Below are positions 21,934-35,833 of a DNA stretch of 64,000 bases, piece after piece; within the stretch, counting starts at the first letter, position 1, and each line of letters begins with the position of its first letter. The DNA lies in contig SJRY01000253.1 in the NCBI GenBank assembly GCA_011319805.1, positions 186,001 to 250,000 on the forward strand, written 5' to 3'. The position numbers and the translations under genes were made by a program. Source of the stretch: Macrocybe gigantea. Taxonomy: Eukaryota > Basidiomycota > Agaricomycetes > Agaricales > Callistosporiaceae. The notes under the pieces were generated by a model. That model made no database searches. It was not told where the DNA came from and saw only the letters and a program-made list of their open reading frames with translations.

Positions 21934-23481
21934 CTAGTGGCGATAATGTCCCTCGACGTAATGAAACTCCAATCCGACCGACCTGAACGAAGCGATCCGC
22001 TCCCTGTCTTTGCGATCGAACGCGCCTCCCATGCAGACCCAGCGGAGCTGCTGGCCTCGTCGGCCGAGACCCTCGCACGACTCCGACATCGCTCGGTCAT
22101 CGCTATCAGCGAGCCGGAGACGCGATTCGATCATGTCTGCCATTTTGCCGCCTGTCCCGCTTGGAGCGAAGATGTAGCCCGTCATGCAAAGGCGTTCGAG
22201 GCTCGGGCAGAGTCGCTGTTGATGAGGACGGTCATCATTGCTATTGTCATCGCCAAGGCGGTGAGCGTCCGGTTCGGCCGAAGAGCGTTTGCCCGGCAGG
22301 GTGAGCGCATCCACGACGGATGCGTCGATCATCTTGTACGTGCCTCCTTCGACGTGGAGCTCCACAAGCGTATGCGAAACGGCTTCCAAGCACTTGATCA
22401 ACTCTGCAGAACGAAGTTGCAGGCCGTAAAGACGCAGTCGGGTAATCTCACATGAAGACCGGCACACGAACGACTCGAAGACGCCTTGGTCCCAGATGGC
22501 TTCGTACACGATGGGGCTCGTGGTAAAAGACGCATCAAAGTCGTCAAAGTCGCCCCATTCGTACGACATGCTCGGGTGTCCGTCGATCGTGAGGTCCTGA
22601 AGAGCGGGAAGCGTCATTTGGTCGAAAAAGTGCGCGAGATTGGACGGCCCAACGAACAACTTGCGAAGGTTGGTGTGGAGGAGGCGATTGTGGATACCGT
22701 CACCGGAGATACCTTCCTCGTGCCAAAACTCCTCGTCATCTTTAGCATGGAGTTCGAATGTGCATTCTCGGAGCATCGGAGCGAGACGAAGGATCTCGAC
22801 GCAGTCGCTGACGGACTCGGAGGCATTAGAGTGGAGCGAAACGAGTGAGTAGAGTGCCGCGTCGAATCGTAGCAAGCTACACGGAAACCCAGAGAGCGTA
22901 ATTGCTCTCAGCGGAGGCGCGGAGCGCACGAAAAGCGAATGATGTCGGCCTGGTTGATGAACGGCAGGTCCAAGTCGAGCTCCTGCAGCAGCGGAAGACG
23001 TTTGATCTTGTGGAGGTCCAAAAGGTCGACCGGATATGCTCCGTGGATGACTCGAATGTTGAGCAGATGGAAGGACGCATTCAGCCGGAGAAAAGCGCGC
23101 GCAACGGGGCGTGTATGACAGAATGAGGTTGATCAGCTCGGAGACTTCGGAATGGTCCGTCGACTCGCAGGCGAGACTGAGCGCGAGCGGGCGGGACCCG
23201 GAGCGGGCGAGCCACTCCTCTACGACGCACTTTGCGTTCCATACCCACTGGCTATTGCGGAGTCCGATATGGAGCGAGGACCACAGCTCGGGCGTGTTGA
23301 GCGCTATAGAGCGCCATGCTTTGGATATTCGGGTAAGCAATAGGGGCGCCGTTAAACCGGAAGGCGTGATATATTTCTCGTCGGGAAGGCATAGCGTGAA
23401 TATGTAGGATGAAAGCTCGATAGGCAGCATGGCTAGCGTAAGACCCATGTCTTGTCTTGCTGTATCGTCGTGCTCCGACAT
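21934..23481 (-). CDS. F-box protein with leucine-rich C-terminus (F-box gene 1)
   Basis: Likely substrate adaptor of an SCF ubiquitin ligase. The F-box lies near the N-terminus (LAMLPIELSSYIFTLCLPDE, then ISKAWRSIALNTPELWSSLH). Leucine-rich-repeat-like segments follow (RAITLSGFPC, LQDLTIDGHPS, RLRLYGLQL, ALTLPGK). The ATG at 23481 is chosen because it matches the start position in F-box gene 2; an in-frame ATG at 23520 is also possible. Between about 23090 and 22910 the open frame reads a Ser/His/Gly-rich stretch, while the neighbouring frame encodes the conserved leucine-rich sequence (LPLLQELDLDLPF), so two small deletions of 2 nt and 1 nt seem to cancel. The gene is tandem with F-box gene 2. 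Confidence 0.8.
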   Translation of the reverse strand: MSEHDDTARQDMGLTLAMLPIELSSYIFTLCLPDEKYITPSGLTAPLLLTRISKAWRSIALNTPELWSSLHIGLRNSQWVWNAKCVVEEWLARSGSRPLALSLACESTDHSEVSELINLILSYTPRCARFSPAECVLPSAQHSSHPRSISGRPFGPPQDQTSSAAAGARLGPAVHQPGRHHSLFVRSAPPLRAITLSGFPCSLLRFDAALYSLVSLHSNASESVSDCVEILRLAPMLRECTFELHAKDDEEFWHEEGISGDGIHNRLLHTNLRKLFVGPSNLAHFFDQMTLPALQDLTIDGHPSMSYEWGDFDDFDASFTTSPIVYEAIWDQGVFESFVCRSSCEITRLRLYGLQLRSAELIKCLEAVSHTLVELHVEGGTYKMIDASVVDALTLPGKRSSAEPDAHRLGDDNSNDDRPHQQRLCPSLERLCMTGYIFAPSGTGGKMADMIESRLRLADSDDRAMSESCEGLGRRGQQLRWVCMGGAFDRKDRERIASFRSVGLEFHYVEGHYRH

Positions 23482-23893
23482 GGTTCGTAGGTGATAGGTA
23501 TGCCCGCGCTTTCGCAACAACGTTAACTACTAGGTTTGACGGTTTCCAAGGACTAAACCGAATAGAATGATAGGTTGCATTCAGCTTCACATGATTGTTG
23601 GTAGATTGACAGGCTAGATGATGGACTTACTGACGACGGGAATGTGGATTCTCTGAATCATGCTGGCGGCGGGATGTAACAGCGATACTTATAAATAAGG
23701 CGATCATTCATTTGGCAGGGGTAAAGTTTATCACATGTTTCATTACACATATTTCTTCCTCAAGACGAATATCTTCCGAATAACTTATGAGGTCCACCAC
23801 GTCCAAGGTCATGCCATAGATAAAGGAGGAACTATTCCGATTTTTGTCGTCATTACTCTGGTCCTGGCGCGGCCGTTCGACGCCGATAAGTAG

Positions 23894-25485
23894 TCATTCA
23901 AACAAGGCGGGGTCGTCAATGTATCGCGGTTTATACCAATTCCCTTCCTCCACGACAAGCAGCTCCAAACCCTTCTTCTGGAGTTTGCCAATTCGCGCCC
24001 AGTCCTCTGCGTCGAATTGTCCGCCAATGTAAACCCATTTCAGCTGTTTCACGTCCGGAAGGGGGAACGATTGATAATACCGAGATTCGATCATGTCGAC
24101 TATGTTGCCGCGGGAGTCGGACTTGTCAAAGACGTATCCTCTGGCACGGAAGCGCTCGAGGTTGGGGCAGAGAACGCGGCGTACTATATGGCACACAACT
24201 TTAAGTTTTGGGCACAGGTCAGTTCCTTTCCGCTTCTTTCGTTTCTTCTTGCCTGAAGATGCGGCTTTGGGCGGCACAGATGGCAAGTATGTCAATGCAT
24301 GCAACACGTCCGCATCAACCATGTCGCACTGTCCGCCTTCCATGTGCAACTCGACCAGTGTCGCTGACAGGATTCTCAGACAATAAAGGAGGTCGGACGA
24401 GGACATGTGCACCTCGAAGAGGGACAGTCTGGTCAGGCTGCACATGGACCGATCCACGAAGGTCACAAACCTGTTTACGCTCCAGCATGCATCGTATGCT
24501 GTCGGATCTAGACCTTCGATCTCATATCGACATCCGACTCCTCTGCCTCAGGCTCCTCATACGCATCTTCGAGTCGGCCGTTGATACTCAGTTCTTTTAG
24601 GGCCGGCAACGTGACAGCGTCGAAAAACCCAGCGAGGTTCGTCGGTCCCACGTAAAGCTTCCACAGCCTTTCCTGTATAATAGGATTCATCAAACGCTGT
24701 CGCGCAAACGACTGCTGTGCGAGAGGCATCTGGTCGCGGCGGCTGTCATCACTGGTCCGCAAGTCAAGTCGGCATTGCTCGAGCTTTGTAGCGAGGCGCA
24801 AGATTTCTTTGCAATCGCCCACCGACTCTGGCGTGTTCAAGCGGAGTTTGGTGAGAGGGGACGACGAAGCTCCGAGCTTCACGAGATCATGGCACGGCCG
24901 GATCCCACTGATCGAAATGACGCGGAGGTTTGGGGCATTGCGGAGGAACGCTTCGATGAAGCGCTCCTGTTCCAGGCACGGCTGCTCAACCTCGAATTCT
25001 TGCAAGAGCGGCAGGGGTTCGCGCGGCAGATGGGCGAGGTTGTCCAGAGGAAACGATCTATAGAGTCGAATGAGGTGGTCTGCGAAATGCTGAAGCCGAA
25101 CTGAGAACGATCGACATCTGGGGACGTATGTCAGGAAATGGTCGATGATGCCGAGGAGGTTCTCCCATCTCCAGTCGGACTTGATGTCCCAGGAGATCCC
25201 CAGCGACAGTGCGTAGGGGCCGGCCCTGGACGCCCAGGTCTTTAGCGCCGCCTGCAATGCAGACGGCCAGTCGGTGCTGAGGAGCCTTATGTGGAGGGAT
25301 GACCACAGCTTTGGCGTGTCCAGCGCGACAGAGCGCCATGCCATGCACACCATTGCCAGCGACAAAGGAGCTGTCGACAGGCTGGGAGAGGCGCGCTCGT
25401 CCTCGGGTAGGCAGAGCATGAAGATGTACGATAACAGTTCGGACGGAAGGACGTCGGTATGGTTTTGCGGTCGTATGAGCGACAT
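23894..25485 (-). CDS. F-box protein (F-box gene 2), frame break in the middle
   Basis: Close relative of F-box gene 1. The start at 25485 (MSLIRPQNHTDVLPSELLSY) leads directly into the F-box (IFMLCLPEDE, then MAWRSVALDTPKLWSSLHIR). LRR-like segments include RVISISGIRP, LKELSINGR and LSATLVELHMEGG. The frame ends at 24510-24508, but the matching C-terminal half resumes in another frame (GLDPTAYDACWSVNRFVTF, about 24510-24455) and ends PALFE at 23894. A 1-nt indel around 24525-24545 in the acidic stretch explains this. A Lys-rich insertion (GKKKRKKRKG) precedes CPNLERF. Role: probable SCF substrate adaptor; target unknown. Confidence 0.8.
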
Positions 25486-25555
25486 TGGGGAGATTATAAT
25501 TGATCCTTGCTTTGGCGCTGACTGATGAATTGATGGTGAGTTGCTACTGCACAAT

Positions 25556-25629
25556 GGCCGACTAGCTCAGTTGGTTAGAGCGTCGTGCTAATAACGCGAA
25601 GGTCTTGGGTTCGATCCCCACGTTGGCCA
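25556..25629 (+). tRNA. tRNA-Ile, anticodon AAU
   Basis: A 74-nt cloverleaf without intron. The acceptor stem GGCCGAC pairs with GTTGGCC, with discriminator A. The D-arm is GCTC...GAGC, the anticodon stem TCGTG/CGCGA, the loop CTAATAA (anticodon AAT in DNA), and the T-loop TTCGATC. The outermost T-stem pair (T/C) is mismatched. The internal promoter boxes (TAGCTCAGTTGG and GGTTCGATCCC) are present. It lies 71 bp upstream of the F-box gene 2 start, on the opposite strand. Confidence 0.95.
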
Positions 25630-25787
25630 TGAAAGTATTTTTGCATGATAGCAGTGTTAAGGATCTTTTTCCCGTTGATCTCGATGCAGCATGCAGAGGG
25701 TATCTTATGTAGAGCTAAATTCTTTCATCATGTGACTACGTTTTGCAACGGCGCTACCTCGGTCTCATCTCTTGGCGGCGTAAACCA

Positions 25788-27814
25788 ATGAGTATCGCAC
25801 TCGACGGCCTCATAGTCTTTACAGGATGGCTCCACGTCGTGCTCGCGCCGTACACCAAAGTGGAAGAGAGCTTTAACCTGCACGCTGTCCACGACGTGCT
25901 CATGTACGGAGTCGGTTCAAATACGCTTCACAATGTGAGTCGATGCTACATTTTGCGTCGTTTTTTTTTTTGTCGAGTTGCTGAACAATGTCATTGTTTT
26001 TGAAGCAAGTATGATCATTTTACTTTTCCTGGCGCGGTCCCGAGGACGTTCGTGGGCAGTGTTGCGCTGGGGTGGTTGGCTTCGCCTGTTCTGTGGTTCG
26101 CGTATTGGCTAGGACTTGTACGGGAGAAGGTTGATGTTCAAGTCATCGGTCAGTTGAAATCCTTTTAAGCACGAAGCCCACGCGAAGCCATCTGATCTGA
26201 TCTGTGGTACAGTACGGCTTGTGTTGGCGACCTTGAACGCGGGCGGATTGTGCCTCGTCCGACGTTCCGTCTCACGGCGCTACGGCCGCCTCACGGGCCT
26301 TTTCTTCACTTTGCTGACGGTCACTCAGTTCCACCTTCCGTTCTGGATGGGACGGACCCTTCCAAACATGTTTGCTCTGCTTCCTGGTAAATGCTCTCGT
26401 CCTTCATCGCCGCCGTTGCATGTGTCGAATTTACTTTACAGTCAACGTTGCTGTGTCGCTACTTATCCATAGGGCTCCAAATGCTACGAGACCCACGAAG
26501 GAGAACGCCGGACGCGCTCTTGCCCTGCTCACCTTTGCGGCTGTCATCTTCCGCGCTGAGCTCGTCCTGCTTCTGGTGGCCTTGATTTTTCAGAGCGTGC
26601 TCCTCAAGCATGTCTTTCCTGACGACGTCGTTAAAGTCGTATTTACTTCCGGCTTGCTTTCGGTTGGTGAGGACGAACGGCTTTTATCCCTCCGGTCCTT
26701 ATGGCCTGACTACGTGCATCCGTGCAGTCGCAACTGTGCTCTGCGACTCTTACTTTTGGGACACCTATGCGTTATGGCCTGAGCTTTCGTCCGTGTACTT
26801 CAATGTTATTCAGGGCAAGAGCTCCGAGTGGGGTGTGCGTTGGCACCTCTTGATATAGTTGCCCACTTTTCTCGTTCTCTGATCTCTGTTACAGATATCG
26901 CCGCCCCTCGCATACTTCACGACCCACCTTCCGAAACTCTCCTTTCATCGCTTCCGCTTTCGTTCCTAGGCGTGATCGTCGACAGACGCGTCCGGAATCT
27001 GGTGTTCCCCCCGATTCTCTTCCTGGCGCTTATCAGCAAACTGGGACACAAGGAATGGAGATTCATCGTTTACGTTGTGCCCATGTTCAACGTTGCGGCT
27101 GCGAGAGGCGCTCGATGGATGTAAGAGATGCTCTGACTTGTCTGGTTGCATTGTTGAGTTGGCCGCAATTTTAGGGTCTCGAGACCGAAAACCACGTTTA
27201 TCGGAAGAGCATTGTTCGTCGCCGCTTTTGGAACGGTCATTGCCAACCTTTGTGCCACGACATTGCTCGCCGTCGCATCTGTATACAACTACCCAGGCGG
27301 CGAAGCCCTTGCCCTCTTTCATGAGCATTACTCTGCCGACACACCTGGAGGTAAGCTCACTATGCCCCTTCTGCAGCTGAGGCGCGAGGCTGATCGTGAC
27401 CTGGGGCCAGTCCACGTCCACATTTCGAATCTCGCAGCTCAGACTGGCGCCTCTCTCTTCTTGCAGTTGAACGCTCCTCCTTATTATCGCCCTCCTTTGT
27501 TGCGTTCTAGCGGGATTGACGGCGCTGATCCGGCTCCCCATTGGATTTACGACAAGACCGAAAATGTGACCGTTCGACAGCTCACGGCGGACAGCTCCAT
27601 CACTCACTTGATCGTCGAGTCAAGACCTGACGACAACGCGAAGAAGGCGTGGCGAGTTGTGGATAGCGTTCAAGGGTTTGACGGATGGAAGTTGAATGTG
27701 GACGTCTTGAGAAACCAATGGCGGAGCGGAGATCGGGCGGCATGGGTTGAAGGTTTGAAGGATATTTTGGTGATGAAGAAGAGGGAAAAGTTGTGGATCC
27801 TTGAAAGGAAATGA
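25788..27814 (+). CDS. ALG12: Dol-P-Man:Man7GlcNAc2-PP-Dol alpha-1,6-mannosyltransferase
   Basis: An ER multi-pass enzyme of glycosyltransferase family 22 that adds the eighth mannose to the lipid-linked N-glycan precursor. Family landmarks: PYTKVEESFNLHAVHDVLMYG in the first loop (about 25850-25910), YDHFTFPGAVPRTF (about 26008-26050), HLPFWMGRTLPNMFALLP (about 26330-26385), and HKEWRFIVYVVP (about 27050-27085). Hydrophobic helices alternate throughout. About eight short introns are visible, the first starting at 25935. Near 26936-26945 the conserved frame (SPPLAYFTTHLPK) breaks by 1-2 nt before LSSLPLSFLG; using a donor 2 nt further upstream in the preceding intron would restore an open frame but replace about 17 conserved residues. 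The 3' part ends KLWILERK at 27814. Confidence 0.88.
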
Positions 27815-28240
27815 ACGAGAAGGGCAAGGAGTGGACGATTTTTCTCCGTGTTAAGCATCTCTGTCTTTGCATCATTGTACTTTCAACCTCCAATCTGGAA
27901 CTCCATTTCCGATGCCTGTTCAACCCGGGCGGACTCAAGACACATCCAGAGAGACAATCCAGCTGTCCTAGCATCTTCTGAGCCGAGTGATAGTTGAAAG
28001 AGCCAAGGCGATCATCTCATTGAGTTTGTCGTCATGAGTCTGGAATGCAAGTTCGCCTCTTGGTCGCGCGATACTGCATTTCTCAATGTCATGCACCATA
28101 TTGAATTGACCAGAACGACGAGATATCCGAAACAAAAAAGAAAAGTGAAAAAAAAAAAAAAGAAACCAAGATCGCATGACTTCCAGGAGCCCAATACCAT
28201 GCACAGCGCTTGCAGCAAATTTACTGACCATTCCAGACAG
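27815..28240. other. Convergent 3' region, no gene
   Basis: Between the ends of ALG12 and the AA9 gene. It contains an A-rich tract of 13 A near 28149-28161 and a second A9 run at 28247-28255 that lies inside the last AA9 codons. No gene was recognised. Confidence 0.5.
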
Positions 28241-29513
28241 CTAAACAAAAAAAAATTCAGCAATGTTGTGTGACGAAGGGGAGAAAGCAGACGGACCAGG
28301 CCCGGGGACTGTGTAGTTGTAAGTGGTGGTGGCTTCCTGGGTGTAGATGTTGATGTTCACACCGGGATCGGACATCGAATAGGCGCCTTTGGGAAGAAAT
28401 CGTAAGGGAGGAGCGGACGAATGAGCGCCGCTGTCGGTTGCTCACCGGGGAATTTGACGAGGTAGCTTCCGCTCGGCGTCTTTCCTCCGCCGCCGGTGAC
28501 GCTGAGTTGAGCACCTGAGGAAAGGGAGAAGGAAAGACGTGATCAGTCTTTGCCCGTACATGGCACCGTTTGCTCACATTCTGGGTAGAACTGGGGAGTG
28601 TTGGCCTGGTGAAGGGCGAGAAGTTCGTGCTGTCGAGGATGGCAGACGTATTATGCCTGTCACTCGATTATATTATACTGTGTCCATTTTACACACCCGA
28701 ATGAGGTATTCGCCAGCTGCGAGTGAGGCGGGGATGGTTGCGGTATATGAGAGCGAGTTCATGACTTGGCCGGTTCCCCAGACTCCGTTCCTGTGCAGCG
28801 TCATTCATAGGGGCCGGTTGAATACTATCCTACAGTAGCTTACGGAAGATTTCCAGAGACGAGACCTAGCAAAATGAAGCGTCAGGGATTTGTCAGAAAA
28901 GTCGGATGAGGACGAACCGGTGTGAGCGATCTTGAACCACGACAGGCTCGCGCTGTTGGCGGACGTGCAGCTGCCTGAGCATTTCGCCATGTAGACCATG
29001 ACGGGTCCTTGCGCATGCGTCCATTGACTGAAAATAGCGTCACAAAAAGTCGGCTGAATGAAATTTTCGATCCAACCTCCACTTGGCGGTAATAGCGGTA
29101 CCAGCCGCGACCGTGGCAGAAAGCTGGTGGGCGCTGGCCTGTCCGTTGTTGTTGCAGCTGATGGTCTATATGACCTGGCAGTCAGCGTGCATGAAAGGAA
29201 ATGGTGTCGAGCTGCCGCTGACTGAAGCAGTGGGCGAGAGAATGCTGAACGAGCACGTTAACAACCGCAAGGCTGGTGGAAACGTGCAACACACGGATCA
29301 TAGGTGCTGTACGGCCTTTCGATAGAGGTCTGACCGCTTGGATCGTTGTACGGCTGCCAGCCAGCATAAGTCGTTCCTTTGGACAGTGAATCTTGGGGAT
29401 GTTTTGGTCCTTAAAATTTCCTTACCGCCGATCACATAAGAGGTGACGCCTCCGTGGGCGACGACTTTGGTCACGAGAAGAGAAGCAGCACAGACAAAGG
29501 ATGTAAGGATCAT
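28241..29513 (-). CDS. AA9 lytic polysaccharide monooxygenase (secreted, copper-dependent)
   Basis: A secreted copper enzyme that oxidatively cleaves cellulose or related glucans. The signal peptide MILTSFVCAASLLVTKVVA ends before HGGVTSYVIGG, so the mature chain begins with His1, the copper-brace histidine. The first intron splits the Gly after V-I-G. AGWQPYNDPS follows, then NNNGQASAHQLSATV, WTHAQGPVMVYMAKC (second histidine region), SLSYTATIPASLAAGEYLIR, HELLALHQANTPQFYPECAQ (the Gln and axial Tyr region), and SDPGVNINIY. Several introns of about 50-60 nt are visible. No cellulose-binding module or GPI signal is seen; the frame ends through a T9 run at TAG 28243-28241. It shares a 465-bp upstream region with the HSP110 gene. 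A wood- or litter-decay role is inferred from the family. Confidence 0.9.
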
Positions 29514-29978
29514 TGTGAAAGACCAAGTCTTTGAGGAATTGAAGCACTCCTCGAATCGTTCTTTATACCAACGACAAGAGACGGGGGCAATACCCGGTAC
29601 ATGACACTGGATCCGAGGTTTTGACTCGCGAAGGCAAATGATAGCATCGAATTCCGAGAATACCACAGACGGTTAGAACGCTGCCAAGCCTTTGTTCCTG
29701 GAGAAATCTGAGTACAGATTCTGATAACAGCAGTTCCGAATAATATCCAACGATAAAAGCCAATGTTTTTCGCGTTTTTGTTATGTTTCTGGTGCGTGGT
29801 GGGCGTGGAAGCGTCGAGAAGGCCATGGAAGAATCCGAGTTGCCGCTTTTGGCACGCACCCGGCTTCGATCACTTTTTTAAAAATTTGCTGGCTCAAAAG
29901 AGTCGAATATATTTCAAGGCCGTTTTGTTTTTTTGTGCTCTTTCATAGATCGCATACTCTACTCGTTCTTATACCTTC
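29514..29978. promoter_or_regulatory. Shared divergent promoter region of the AA9 and HSP110 genes
   Basis: 465 bp lie between two start codons pointing away from each other. T-rich stretches occur near 29875-29935, just before the HSP110 start. I did not identify a certain TATA box or heat-shock element. The assignment rests on gene arrangement. Confidence 0.55.
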
Positions 29979-32634
29979 ATGGCCGTCGTCGGTATCGACT
30001 TTGGTTCCCTTCACAGTCTCGTATGTCCCCAACTCAACCTCTGACCGCCAGAGATATCTAATCATTCTGCAGATCGGTGTCGCTCGCCACCGAGGCATAG
30101 ATATTATCACCAATGAGGTCTCGAATCGCACAACTCCGTGCGTTGCCCTCGTCTTCTTGCTGTTTTTCTTTTGTTAATTCTGACTGAATGACATCGTAGA
30201 TCATTGGTAGCCTTTGGACCGAAACAACGTGCCATCGGCGAAGCCGCAAAGACGCAAGAAACGTCCAACTTCAAAAACACAATTGGAAACCTCAAACGCA
30301 TCATCGGTCGCACTCTCTCTGATCCCGAGATTCAGAACATAGAGAAGAAATACATCAACGCCCATCTGGTCGATGCCAACGGAACTATCGGCGTAGAGGT
30401 TCGTCTCTTCCACAGCATTTGGCGCTAAAATATCTTCTGATCCTGCTCGATCGTATAGGTGAATTATGTTGGTGAAAGAAAGGTCTTCACAGCGACGCAG
30501 CTCGTAGCGTCCTATTTTGGCAAGCTGCGCGATATCGCCGCCAACGAGCTCAAGGCCGCCGTATCCGATGTCGTCATCTCCGTGCCCGGATGGTACACAG
30601 ATATCCAAAGGCGAGCGGTGCTAGACGCTGCAGCCATCGCCGGACTTACTCCCCTCCGCCTCATCAACGATCTGACCGCCGTCGCGCTCGGATACGGCAT
30701 CACCAAATCTGACCTTCCCGAGGCAGACAACCCCCGGCACGTCGCCTTTGTCGACATCGGGCACTCCAGCATGTCCGTCGCGATCGTCGCCTTTGCCAAG
30801 GGTCAGCTCACCGTCAAGAGCACCGCCTACGATCGCCATCTCGGAGGCCGCAACGTCGACGACGCGCTCGTGAAGCATTTCGCGAACGAGTTCAAGGACA
30901 AGTACAAGATCGACGTGCTCTCGAGCCCCAAGGCCACGTTCCGCCTTGCCGCCGGATGCGAGAAGCTCAAAAAGGTGCTTTCCGCGAATACGGAAGCCAA
31001 CCTCAACGTCGAGAACATCATGAACGACGTCGACGCCTCGTCCAGGCTTACGCGCGAGGAGCTCGAAACGTTCGTCGCGGACGTGCTTGACCGCATCGGG
31101 GAGCCCATCGAAAAGGCGATCAAGGACTCTGGGCTCACGCTCGACCAGATCGAGTCGATCGAGATGGTCGGCGGCTCGACGCGCATACCCTCCATCCGCG
31201 CGCGGATCCAAAAGGCCTTTGGCGGAAAGCCGCTGTCCTTCACGCTCAATCAAGACGAGGCCGTCGCTCGCGGCGCTGCCTTCTCCTGCGCGCAACTCTC
31301 GCCCGTGTTCCGCGTGCGTGAGTTCAGCATTCACGACGTCGCGTCGTATCCGATCAAGGTGCAGTGGGCGCGCGAGCCGTACGATCAGGACGAGGACACG
31401 GAGCTGCTCGTCTTCCCCGCAGGGAACGGTGTCCCGTCCACGAAGGTGCTCTCGTTCTATCGCAAGGAACCGTTCGAGATCGAGGCGTGCTACGCCGAGC
31501 CGCAGGGGCTGCCTGGGGGCATCAACCCGTGGGTGTCCAAGTTCACTGCGAAGGAGATCCCCGCGGAGCCCAAGGGCGACCTCACGTGCGTCAAGGTCAA
31601 GACGAGACTGAACCTGCACGGCGTGCTGTCGTTTGAGAGCGCTTATGTAGAGGAAGTCGAGGAGAAGGAGGAACCTGCGCCGATGGACGTCGATTCCACC
31701 GCTGCAGCGAACGGGACCGAGGGCGCCAACGCTACGCCGCCGCCGCCGCCGCCACCCAAGAAGAAGAGGATCGTTAGGAAGAAGGAAATTCGATTCGTCG
31801 CCACCAACTCATCTCTGGACAAGTCTGTCTTGGAGTCGTACAAGGAGCAAGAAGCACAGATGCATGCTGCTGATAAGCTTGTCATGGACACCGAGGTGCG
31901 GAAAAACTTTTCTGATTGAAGTCATTTCCACTGACCCTCTTCTCTTCTCTCTGACAGGACCGCAAAAATGCATTGGAGGAATACGTGTACGATACCCGTG
32001 GAAAGCTGGAGGACCGCTATGCGGCCTTTGTTCAGGAATCCGAGAAGGAGAAGCTCCTTGCCGCGCTGCAGGAAGCTGAGGACTGGCTGTATTCTGAAGA
32101 AGGCGAGGACGCGACCAAGTCCGCGTACGTCTCGCGACTGGACGCGCTCAAACACCTCGGCGACCCGATCACCTTCCGCTACAAGGAGCACGAGGAGCGG
32201 CAGCGCGCGGTGGCGCATCTGCGCGACACGCTGAACTCGTACATGGTGCAAGCGACGTCGGGCGAGGAAAGGTTCGCGCACATCGACGACAAGGACAAGC
32301 AGGCCGTCGTCGAGAAGGTCGCGACGGTGCAAAAGTGGCTCGAGGACCAGGTCGCGAGGCAGGCGGAGCGTCCGAAGAACGTCGATCCCGTCCTCACGAG
32401 CGCCGAGATCGGGAAGAAGAGGGATGAGGTGATCTACTTTGCCACGCCCATCCTCACCAAGCCCAGGCCCAAGCCGACCGTTCCCCGCCCGCGAGCGGCA
32501 CGCAGACGCCCAAGAGCAGGACGGAGACTCCGGATCCGGGTGCGCGTGCGCCGCCCAAGACGGACGGCGATACGCCGATGGGCGATGCGAGCGCCAATAA
32601 CAACGCTCCCGCGTCGGACATGGATGTCGATTGA
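29979..32634 (+). CDS. HSP110-type chaperone / nucleotide exchange factor (SSE1-like)
   Basis: An Hsp110 protein, a divergent Hsp70 that acts in the cytosol as exchange factor for Hsp70. Exons: 29979-30020, 30073-30137, 30200-30398, 30459-31895 and 31958-32634. The nucleotide-binding domain shows AVVGIDFGSLHS at the start, RAVLDAAAIAGLTPLRLIND, FVDIGHSSMSVAIV and IEMVGGSTRIPSIRARI. A substrate-binding part follows, with an acidic, then polyproline, insertion (EEVEEKEEPAPMDVD, P7 run, about 31650-31760), as Hsp110s have. The last exon is helical (LEEYVYDTRGKLEDRYA). A C-run at 32483-32486 is 1 nt short: the open frame reads an Arg-rich tail to 32719, while the neighbouring frame gives the expected ASGTQTPKSRTE...DMDVD ending at TGA 32632-32634. 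I take the latter as the true end. Confidence 0.92.
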
Positions 32635-35470
<2,836 letters not shown>

Positions 35471-35833
35471 TGTTCTCAGTACGGTATGGGCGGGATGACG
35501 GACGGAGGAAAGAGGACGGAGAAGTCTGAGCATGCAAGTTGCAGATTTTTTTTGATAAACTGGATCGAGTCAAGTCTTTCAGATCTGATCGACGATCATA
35601 CTAAGGTCCATGGACCTGGTCTCTTAATGACTTTGTAATGACTCTGTCAGACTCGGGCTTGGTCATTCGGTCCACCACTTGCAGTCCCGAGGGGCCGGGT
35701 CACGTGCACTCCACTGCCTTAAATCAGCCACTTTGCCCGGCGCGTCGAGCATTGCTGAACCACCTTCGCTGCGTCCATCGATCCCCAAATTCATTTTCAT
35801 ACATCCATCCAGGTCACTTAGACATACATAATA
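35471..35833. promoter_or_regulatory. Shared divergent promoter region of the KRS and ARI1-like genes
   Basis: 363 bp separate two opposite start codons. The sequence CACGTGCAC near 35701 contains a CACGTG E-box-type hexamer. Functional use of that site is a guess; the promoter role follows from arrangement. Confidence 0.55.

Noticed and set aside
30621..31619. 332-codon open frame on the minus strand
   Set aside because: It lies wholly inside the HSP110 coding exon on the opposite strand, and its Arg/Leu/Asp-rich content is what GC-rich antisense frames produce.
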